Positions 14,470 through 20,145 of a stretch of 20,145 nt of DNA are shown here, in pieces (within the stretch, counting starts at the first letter, position 1; each line of letters starts with the position of its first letter). The stretch lies in NCBI GenBank assembly GCA_964621755.1, contig CAZUPI010000046.1, forward strand, positions 1-20,145. The letters run 5' to 3'. The notes beneath the pieces are model-generated. The model made no database searches, was not told where the DNA came from, and was given only the letters and a program-made list of their open reading frames with translations. The position numbers and the translations under genes are program-made. The DNA is from UMGS1696 sp964621755 (lineage in GTDB: Bacteria; Bacillota; Clostridia; Oscillospirales; CAG-272).

Positions 14470-14620
14470 GTATATCAATACTATCAATGATATCAAATTC
14501 ATGCTTTTTTGCGTAAGCGCAGTATGCTTGGGTTACGCCCTGGTCACAGCCGCAGCCCAACAATGCGGTCAGGCCAGCATCCTCAAAACGTTTGCGATAC
14601 GCCCTCTGCCAGCTATAATC
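14417..14620 (-). pseudogene. Fragment of carboxynorspermidine synthase-like (saccharopine dehydrogenase family) gene
   Basis: In the frame starting DYSWQRAYRKRFEDAG the translation continues into LTALLGCGCDQGVTQ, then AYCAYAKKHEFDIIDSIDIQ, for about 50 residues. This matches the family block around LLGCG-D-PGVT of the saccharopine-dehydrogenase-like enzyme that makes carboxynorspermidine in the gut-bacterial polyamine route. It has no start; the upstream sequence switches straight from an agmatinase fragment. The last residues (LKRLFAAQ...) run through the terminator hairpin to a TAA at 14417. It is an internal scrap of a roughly 400-aa protein with both ends deleted. Confidence 0.65.
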
Positions 14621-14621
14621 G

Positions 14622-14688
14622 AAACGATACGGGCAGCAGGATAATCGGCATCACAACCAAGAAAAGTCTCTACATTGGGCTGCAGCAT
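14622..14688 (-). pseudogene. N-terminal scrap of agmatinase
   Basis: From ATG (14686-14688) the frame reads MLQPNVETFLGCDADYPAAR before sequence switches to the dehydrogenase fragment. This opening resembles the start of clostridial agmatinases (SpeB, agmatine to putrescine plus urea) as I remember them. Only about 22 of the expected 290 or so codons remain, and none of the Mn-binding His/Asp motifs. The context, between spermidine synthase and dehydrogenase remnants, supports the call. Confidence 0.5.
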
Positions 14689-15262
14689 TCCTCTGCATAG
14701 AATGGACTGCCCTGCTGGTTCACCATGATGCCGTTTTCCTGCAAAGCGTTATAGCAGCTGCCATAAAATTCGCGAGTAAACAAGCCTTCTGCGGGGCCGA
14801 ATGGGTCGGTAGGTCATAGAACCCCTCACACTGACGAATAAATTTGAGAGCATTTTCAAAATAAATATGCACTCGGCGGTATCCATTCGGCAAACGTTAC
14901 CAAGCGGATAAACACGGCAGGCTTCCACTACCTGCGGGTTCATTTCTACCAAGTCGATACGTTCTACGCGGTCGTAACGTGTCAACTCACGCACTACGCC
15001 GCCGTCATCCCGCACCGATTACTAAAATTTTTTTGATACCGGCATGGACAGCCATGGGTACATGGGTAATCATCTCGTCATAGATAAACTCATCTCGATC
15101 GGTCAGCATCATGTTGTCATCCAGTGTCAGGGCACGGCCAAATTCAGGCGTCTCGAAAATGTCAATACGCTGATAATCACTCTGTTTGGAATAGAGATGC
15201 CGATTGAAGCGAATGCTATGCTTGACATCCGGAGTATGAAACTCACTAAACCACATTTCCAT
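14689..15262 (-). pseudogene. speE: Decayed spermidine synthase gene
   Basis: The start ATG (15260-15262, AGGA 8-9 nt upstream) and first 85 codons are intact: MEMWFSEFHTPDVKHSIRFN at the N-terminus, ALTLDDNMMLTDRDEFIYDE, and ILVIGAG. A one-base loss near 15007 then causes a stop. In the next frame it continues DDGGVVRELTRYDRVERIDLVEMNPQVVEACRVY; another shift near 14870 leads to RVHIYFENALKFIRQCEGFYDL; a small deletion near 14812 removes the region expected to hold the catalytic Asp loop; then DPFGPAEGLFTREFYGSC to GSPFYAEE. The C-terminal third is missing and the sequence jumps to agmatinase. At least three frame disruptions plus deletions mean it cannot make active spermidine synthase (putrescine aminopropyltransferase). 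Residue similarity per segment remains high, so decay is recent. Confidence 0.88.
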
Positions 15263-15276
15263 AATAGTTTCCTTTC

Positions 15277-15558
15277 TTATGCCAGCACGTTGATATTGCT
15301 AATTTCCGGGTCTTCCGGACCAGTCATGCTACACCCTTTTGCTTTAGCATCCGGATGGCAAAGGTTATCTAGCGGTTTCATGCTGTTCACATCCACCCCC
15401 ACGCATTGCTGACCTAAGAAAGCGGTCAATTCAGGATTGTCGCGGCCACGTTTGTGACCCGGTACGTCAAAGGGAACCACACGCATTCTGCGGAATTCCT
15501 CAAGTGCTTCATAGATAGGGGCCCGGTGCTGGTCAAGCCGGGTTCGTTTTGTCTGCAT
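15277..15558 (-). pseudogene. N-terminal remnant of an Orn/Lys/Arg PLP decarboxylase
   Basis: A 93-codon frame with a good start (ATG 15556-15558 behind GAGGG). Residues 1-69 (HRAPIYEALEEFRR, VVPFDVPGHKRGRDNPEL, KPLDNLCHP) are the opening of the aspartate-aminotransferase-fold ornithine/lysine/arginine decarboxylases, which are about 480-500 aa long. After CHP the sequence switches to DAKAKGCSMTGPEDPEISN... and stops. The PLP-binding lysine domain is absent, so it is inactive. The tail may come from the 3' end of the same gene or of a deleted neighbour (an in-frame internal deletion). It lies 14 bp before speE, in the order expected for a polyamine operon. Confidence 0.75.
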
Positions 15559-15583
15559 TCTGTTCCCTCATTCCCGTTGGTCA

Positions 15584-15625
15584 CAAAACAAAAAACGCAA
15601 GCTGCGCGATATGCACAATTTGCGT
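15584..15625 (-). terminator. Terminator-like hairpin in the leader of the decarboxylase remnant
   Basis: On the minus strand ACGCAA (15620-15625) pairs with TTGCGT (15595-15600), helped by inner GC pairs, and runs into TTTTTTGTTTTG. It lies only 26 nt before the decarboxylase start, so it would attenuate that operon rather than end a gene. Confidence 0.5.
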
Positions 15626-15900
15626 CTAACTACTCACAAACAATGTTCTCTAAAAGAGCCGTTTCACAAGTCTGCGCACAAACGCATTTCGGTTATGAAG
15701 TAACCAACTTATAAAATTTGAGCTTTTAACTCAATCAATAAGGCTGCACAAAGGCCGCCAATTGAGCTCTTGTTTGTCAATACTTGATTGAAAAGTTTCA
15801 CGGCAGCATATACTTTGGGGTGAAATACATATGTCTGGTATGAAGGTCCCGCATTTTGCTTAGACTTTACCAAATCATGATTTTAAATTATACAAGCCTC

Positions 15901-15909
15901 TGTTATAAT
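15901..15909 (+). promoter_or_regulatory. Extended -10 promoter for ppx-ppk
   Basis: TGTTATAAT gives a TGn extended -10 with a perfect TATAAT (15904-15909), about 67 bp upstream of the ppx start. No good -35 is present at 17 bp, which an extended -10 can tolerate. A weaker alternative, TTTACC with TATACA, lies about 20 bp upstream. Confidence 0.5.
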
Positions 15910-15975
15910 TAATCAATATAGGCTATATGAAATACGGTCCTTTCATTAAAAAGGCAGGAGATAAGGAGAAATCAG

Positions 15976-16911
15976 ATGAAGCAAGCAATCATAGATATAG
16001 GTTCAAACTCTATGCGCTTGACTGTATATGAAACAGATGGCAGTTCATTCAAAATTCTGTTCAAGGAAAAAGTGATGGCCGGATTAGCGGGCTATGTAGA
16101 AAATGGCGTTATGTCAGACGAGGGAATCGCGTGCGCCAACAACGGATTGTTGACTTTTCGAGAAACCATTGAATCTCTGGATATAAAAAATGTGTCAGTC
16201 TTTGCAACCGCATCTTTGAGAAACATCGAAAATACAGATGAGGCAATCGCCTCCATAAACGCTTCATCCGGTTATTCCGTAGAAATGATTAGCGGAGAAG
16301 AAGAAGCTTTGTTCGGTTATATCGGTGCTATGAAAGAATTTAATTTAAGGCATGGTGCGTTCATCAATATTGGCGGTGCCAGCACAGAAATTGCAGTCTT
16401 TGCGGATGAAAAACCGCTAAAAGCCATAAGCTTTTCAATCGGTTCCCTAAAGCTGTATCGAGAATGCGTCAAGAATATTTTACCAGGGGAAGGTTCCCTT
16501 AAAAGAATGCACAAAATGATTATAACGGGAATTGATAAAAAAAGTCCGTTTGCATTCGGCAAGCAATCACCGTTGGTGTGTGTAGGCGGAACAGCTCGTG
16601 CCGTTCTGGAAATTGCAAAAAAGATATATTCCCTTTCCGACGATTGTCATAAGGTGTCTGCTAGCCAGTTTGATGACATGTGTTCGATGCTGTACAAAGC
16701 AGATAAAACTGCAGCAGACTTGATTTTAAAACTTGAGCCCGACAGAATTCATACCATGATACCGGGGGTCATGATTCTGCAGCACATCCTCCATCGTTTT
16801 AAGGCGGATGAAATTGTAGTAAGTAAATACGGTGTACGGGAGGGTTATTTGTGTCAAAAGGTACTCCAATCCAGCCAAAACAATACGCATTCACACAAAA
16901 CAGAGAACTGA
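15976..16911 (+). CDS. ppx: Ppx/GppA-family exopolyphosphatase
   Basis: A 311-aa ASKHA-fold phosphatase that removes terminal phosphates from polyphosphate or converts pppGpp to ppGpp. Seen: phosphate-1 loop DIGSNSMRL (7-15), catalytic acidic stretch SGEEEALFG (106-114), phosphate-2 loop NIGGASTE (131-138), and VCVGGTARA further on. It ends after about 310 residues, so it is the short two-domain form without the C-terminal HD-like domains of Escherichia coli PPX. The start ATG has AGGAG 8 nt upstream. Its last 61 bp overlap the start of ppk, so the pair is translationally coupled: one makes and one degrades polyphosphate. Confidence 0.93.
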   Translation: MKQAIIDIGSNSMRLTVYETDGSSFKILFKEKVMAGLAGYVENGVMSDEGIACANNGLLTFRETIESLDIKNVSVFATASLRNIENTDEAIASINASSGYSVEMISGEEEALFGYIGAMKEFNLRHGAFINIGGASTEIAVFADEKPLKAISFSIGSLKLYRECVKNILPGEGSLKRMHKMIITGIDKKSPFAFGKQSPLVCVGGTARAVLEIAKKIYSLSDDCHKVSASQFDDMCSMLYKADKTAADLILKLEPDRIHTMIPGVMILQHILHRFKADEIVVSKYGVREGYLCQKVLQSSQNNTHSHKTEN

Positions 16912-18998
16912 GCTGGCTCCGATTCAATCAGAGAGTGCTGGAGGAAGCAGGTGACAAAACCAATCCGCTGCTCGAAAGACTGAAATTTATTGCCATATTT
17001 TCCACCAATCTGGATGAATTCTTCATGGTCAGAGTCGGCAGCCTGTTTGATGTTTCCCAGATTTCTCCGACAGAAATCGACAACAAAAGCGGGATGACAT
17101 CCTCTGAGCAGCTAAGTAAAATATACAATACCATACCGGGTTTAATCGAGCTGAAAAAACAAATCTACGCATCTGTTTTTTCGGATTTGAAAGAATGCGG
17201 GATTGAAGATTTACTGTTTTCAGAGCTTTCCGCCGCCGAGCAAAAATTCGTCAATCAGTACTCAAATCCAGCATCCTGCCGATTATTTCACCTATTATTA
17301 TTGGAAGCCACCACCCTGTTCCGCATTTGGTAAACAAGCATCTTTACGTTGCAGTCCTCCTGAAAGATAAAAAAGGAAAAAACTCCGTCGGCCTTGTTCC
17401 AATACCGGAAACTTTGCCTCCATACATCAAAATGCCGGACTCGGAAATCAGATTCATCCGCATCGAAAACATTGTTTTACAGCGTGCACCCATGCTTTTT
17501 GAATCATATCAAATGGTGGAGTCCTGCATTGTCAGTGTTACACGAAATGCGGACCTCAACTTTGATGAGGAGAAATTCGAAGACAGCGAAGATGATTTTC
17601 GCAGTCGGGTGATGAAATTGCTGAAAAAGAGAGATAGCTTATCTGTTGTACGTCTTGAAATAAGCCATGGTATATCAGATGATTTTCTTACACGCCTTAC
17701 AAACTTAATTAAGGTCGAAAAGCGTCAGATATATTTGGACACCTGCCCGCTCAATATGAAGTATGTTTACCAGCTTGCCGGTGAACTGTCTCCAATCAAA
17801 GCACATTCGCTGCTTTATCAACCATACCAGGCAAGATGGCCCGAGGACATCAATCCCAATCACAGTATCATTGAGCAAATACAAAAACAGGATAAGCTCC
17901 TGTTCTACCCCTTTGATTCCGTAGACCCGTTCTTGCGCCTGCTCAGTGAAGCGGCAGAACGTCCCGATGTAATTTCAATCCAAATCACGATTTATCGTTT
18001 GGCTTCCTCATCAAAGATTGCCCACACGTTATGCCGTGCAGCTGAAAACGGCAAGACAGTCATCGTTCTCATGGAACTGCGTGCTCGTTTTGACGAAGCA
18101 AATAATATCAACTGGTCAAAACTGCTGGAGGATGCGGGCTGTCAGGTGATTTACGGCATTGAAGATTTCAAATGCCACAGCAAGATTTGCCTTATTACCA
18201 TGCGGAATAAAGGAAAAATGAGCTATATTACGCAAATGGGAACTGGCAATTATAATGAAAAAACCAACGCCATGTATACAGACTTGAGCATCATGACCGC
18301 CTCTGAAGCCATTGGCAAGGATGGAACCGCTTTCTTCCAAAATATGCTCGTCAATAATTTGGAAGGCGAATATGACCAGCTTGCTTGTATCTCCAAATGG
18401 AATTAAATCCGCTGTCTGTGCATTCATCGATGAACAAATCGCAAAGGGCACAGATGGATATATTTGCATTAAAGCGAACTCCATTACCGAGCGGATGGTT
18501 ATTGACAAATTGAAAGAAGCCTCCCAGGCAGGAGTAGAAATTCAGCTTATCATCCGTGGCATTTGCTGCATTCTTCCCGGCGTCCCGACTTATACAGATA
18601 ATATACATGTAACAAGCATTGTGGGTCGATTTTTGGAACACGCAAGAATATACTGCTTTGGCAAAGGTGCCGATGCCCGCCTATATATTTCATCGGCAGA
18701 TTTTATGACAAGAAATCTCAACAGACGTGTTGAAATAGCGTGTCCCATTTATGATAGTGATATACGCGAACAGCTTCAATGGATATTATCTTGTCAACTC
18801 AAGGACAATGTAAAAGCCAGCTTTATGATGTCTGACGGATTGTACAGCAGAAAAATGGCTCAACTGCCGATGTCATATGACAGCCAGCAGCAATTTATGG
18901 AGCTTTCTCTCCATAAAAACACGCAATATACTCCTGTCAAGCCAAAAATTTCAAATCAAATCGCTTCACTTGTACACAAAATATTCAAAAAGACTTAA
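16851..18998 (+). pseudogene. ppk1: Polyphosphate kinase with two single-base frameshifts
   Basis: Three frames together encode a complete PPK1 of about 715 aa. Segment 1 (GTG at 16851, GGAGGG 6 nt upstream) opens NRELSWLRFNQRVLEEA and contains STNLDEFFMVRVG. Near 17262 one T seems missing: TACTCAAATCC should read TAC TTC AAA TCC, after which the frame runs ILPIISPIIIGSHHPVPHLV onward. Near 18381 one T seems extra: CAGCTTGCTT for CAG CTG CTT restores the original frame at LLVSPNGIK. Both catalytic histidines are present: FKCHSK (codon 18176-18178) and FLEHARIY (18639-18641), followed by SSADFMTRNLNRRVE. Apart from the two indels the gene looks fully conserved. It is therefore either freshly inactivated or affected by sequencing error. 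Confidence 0.85.
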
Positions 18999-19045
18999 AC
19001 ATTTGTTTGAAATTTCTGCGGAGGGGCGAATTTATAAAATAAACT

Positions 19046-19079
19046 CGGGGAGGTACTTTTTTCAAAAAGTACCTCCCCG
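19046..19079. terminator. Perfect 16-bp palindromic terminator between ppk and ftsH
   Basis: CGGGGAGGTACTTTTT (19046-19061) and AAAAAGTACCTCCCCG (19064-19079) are exact complements separated by TC. It lies between convergent genes (ppk ends at 18998, ftsH at 19095) and can serve both. A degenerate relative is at 1006-1036. Confidence 0.75.
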
Positions 19080-19094
19080 TCCAACTCACGTTCC

Positions 19095-20145
19095 TTATTG
19101 CACGTTCAGTATCCGCATAAATTTCTCTCCGGTGATTGTCTCATGCTCGTACAGATACTGTGCCAGCTGGTCCAGCTTGACGCGGTTATCAAGCAGAATC
19201 TGTACGGCTTTTTCATGCTGTTTTTTCACAAGTGCCACTACTTGACGATCAATTTCTGTTTGAGTTTCTGCCGAGCAGGACAAAGATGTGTCACCGCCCA
19301 GGTATTGATTGGTCACCGTCTCCATCGCCACCATGTCAAAATCCTTGCTCATGCCATACTGGGTAATCATAGCACGCGCCAGTTTGGTCGCCTGTTCAAT
19401 ATCATTAGACGCTCCCGTAGTAATGGAACCGATAGCAATTTCTTCTGCTGCGCGGCCACCGGTATAGGTACAAATTTTATTCTCGATCTCATCCTTCGTC
19501 ATCAAATAATGGTTTCCATCCTCCACCTGCATCGTATAACCGAGAGTGCCGGATGTACGGGGAACGATGGTGATTTTCTGTACAGGGGCGGAATTCGTCT
19601 GCTTTGCCGCCACCAGTGCATGACCAATTTCATGATATGCTACAATCATCTTTTCTTTATCTGTCAGAATCGCGTTTTTCTTCTGGTATCCGGCAATGAC
19701 TACCTCAATGCTCTCCTCAAGGTCCGCCTGTGTAGCATAGCTCCTGCCAGAACGTACTGCCCGAAGTGCCGCCTCGTTGATGATGTTTGCCAGTTCTGCG
19801 CCGGATGCACCGGACGCCATACGAGCAATACGGTTAAAATCCACATCGGGTTCCACTTTGATTTTCTTGGCATGAACGCAGAGAATCGCCTCACGTCCTT
19901 TCAAGTCGGGCAATTCCACAGGAACACGACGGTCAAAACGTCCGGGACGAGTTAAGGCAGAGTCAAGGGTTTCCGGACGGTTGGTAGCTGCGAGAATGAT
20001 TACACCGGTATTCCCTTCAAAGCCGTCCATTTCGGTGAGCAGCTGATTAAGAGTCTGCTCTCGTTCGTCGTTACCGCCGATTCGTCCGTCACGTTTTTGA
20101 CCAATAGCGTCGATTTCGTCGATGAATACAATACAGGGGGATTTT
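19095..20145 (-). CDS. ftsH: ATP-dependent zinc metalloprotease FtsH, C-terminal part (runs off the window)
   Basis: About 350 codons from the window edge to TAA (19095-19097); there is no start because the 5' part lies beyond 20145. From the edge: Walker B block SPCIVFIDEIDAIG, the second region of homology (NDEREQTLNQLLTEMDGFEG and ATNRPETLDSALTRPGRFDR with its arginine fingers), the helical lid, and zinc site HEIGH (codons 19620-19634). The third-ligand region follows, with GGRAAEE and TGASNDIEQATKLAR, and the protein ends ETITGEKFMRILNVQ. FtsH is a membrane-anchored hexamer that unfolds and degrades membrane and regulatory proteins. The missing part should hold the membrane helices and Walker A. 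Convergent with ppk across a shared terminator. Confidence 0.95.
   Translation of the reverse strand, partial: KSPCIVFIDEIDAIGQKRDGRIGGNDEREQTLNQLLTEMDGFEGNTGVIILAATNRPETLDSALTRPGRFDRRVPVELPDLKGREAILCVHAKKIKVEPDVDFNRIARMASGASGAELANIINEAALRAVRSGRSYATQADLEESIEVVIAGYQKKNAILTDKEKMIVAYHEIGHALVAAKQTNSAPVQKITIVPRTSGTLGYTMQVEDGNHYLMTKDEIENKICTYTGGRAAEEIAIGSITTGASNDIEQATKLARAMITQYGMSKDFDMVAMETVTNQYLGGDTSLSCSAETQTEIDRQVVALVKKQHEKAVQILLDNRVKLDQLAQYLYEHETITGEKFMRILNVQ

Larger units (their letters stand above)
15559..15975. other. Divergent intergenic region between polyamine remnants and ppx
   Basis: This 417-bp region has no credible gene. It contains the leader hairpin of the decarboxylase remnant (15584-15625), a small TTGAG/CTCAA palindrome (15718-15734), a CTCAAT/ATTGAG pairing around 15730-15778, a lone TTGACA-like element on the minus strand near 15775-15785 without a matching -10, and the ppx promoter at 15901-15909. 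Confidence 0.6.

Noticed and set aside
17255..18390. Programmed ribosomal frameshifting in ppk
   Set aside because: Neither site has a slippery heptamer or a stimulatory structure I can see, PPK1 is not known to use recoding, and simple one-base indels restore the family sequence.
19098..19955. A 285-codon open frame on the plus strand opposite ftsH
   Set aside because: It is the antisense shadow of the highly conserved FtsH frame, with an unnatural composition rich in Cys, His and Phe and no ribosome binding site or family motif.
1..20145. CRISPR arrays, tRNA or rRNA genes, and complete insertion sequences
   Set aside because: I found no regularly spaced repeats, no tRNA-like cloverleaf or rRNA sequence, and no transposase frame or terminal inverted repeats.

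Overview
The window looks like a chromosomal segment of a low-to-mid GC, Gram-positive anaerobe of the Bacillota, class Clostridia. The evidence is the protein families (clostridial CopA with a C-terminal HMA domain, DUF2318, an HMA-TauE/SafE protein with a cupredoxin tail, a VanR-like response regulator), strong sigma-A promoters (TTGACA, 17 bp, TATAAT, three times) and purine-rich ribosome binding sites. I would guess a gut-type Oscillospirales or Lachnospirales relative, but the sequence does not fix this.

Layout. (1) 1-6310, minus strand: a copper-handling cluster. It is read HMA-TauE/SafE-cupredoxin (broken in two places), DUF2318 membrane protein, copper ATPase CopA, OmpR-family response regulator and the start of a sensor kinase that hits a stop after 73 codons. 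Two nearly identical direct-repeat boxes (4279-4299 and 6290-6310) sit in front of the two transcription units and probably bind the response regulator. (2) 6399-7434, minus: a PfkB sugar kinase with its own promoter. (3) 7500-10599, minus: a PMCA-type P-type ATPase behind a perfect promoter, a yybP-ykoY-type (manganese) riboswitch and an intrinsic terminator. (4) 10663-14405, minus: a five-gene sulfur-relay/tRNA-modification operon: MoeB/ThiF-like E1 enzyme, rhodanese, TcdA, rhodanese-TtcA fusion and a 72-aa cysteine-rich protein. A roughly 290-nt leader in front of it contains short ORFs, one starting Met-Cys-Cys-Cys. (5) 14415-15625, minus: a collapsed polyamine operon, with recognisable scraps of a PLP decarboxylase, spermidine synthase, agmatinase and a carboxynorspermidine-synthase-like dehydrogenase packed into about 1.1 kb. 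(6) 15901-19079, plus: an overlapping ppx-ppk polyphosphate pair, with ppk carrying two single-base frameshifts. (7) 19095-20145, minus: the C-terminal part of FtsH, cut by the window edge.

Themes. Metal homeostasis (Cu efflux; probable Mn- or Ca-exporting ATPase) and sulfur transfer dominate. The most interesting points are the sulfur operon, which resembles a split eukaryotic Uba4/MOCS3 plus PP-loop thiolation pathway without a visible carrier protein and with a possible cysteine-sensing leader; the Mn riboswitch on a Ca-type ATPase; the shared copper-box; and the polyamine gene graveyard. An unusual number of genes are broken (kinase, TauE-cupredoxin, polyamine genes, ppk). This may be real decay, or for the single-base events assembly error.
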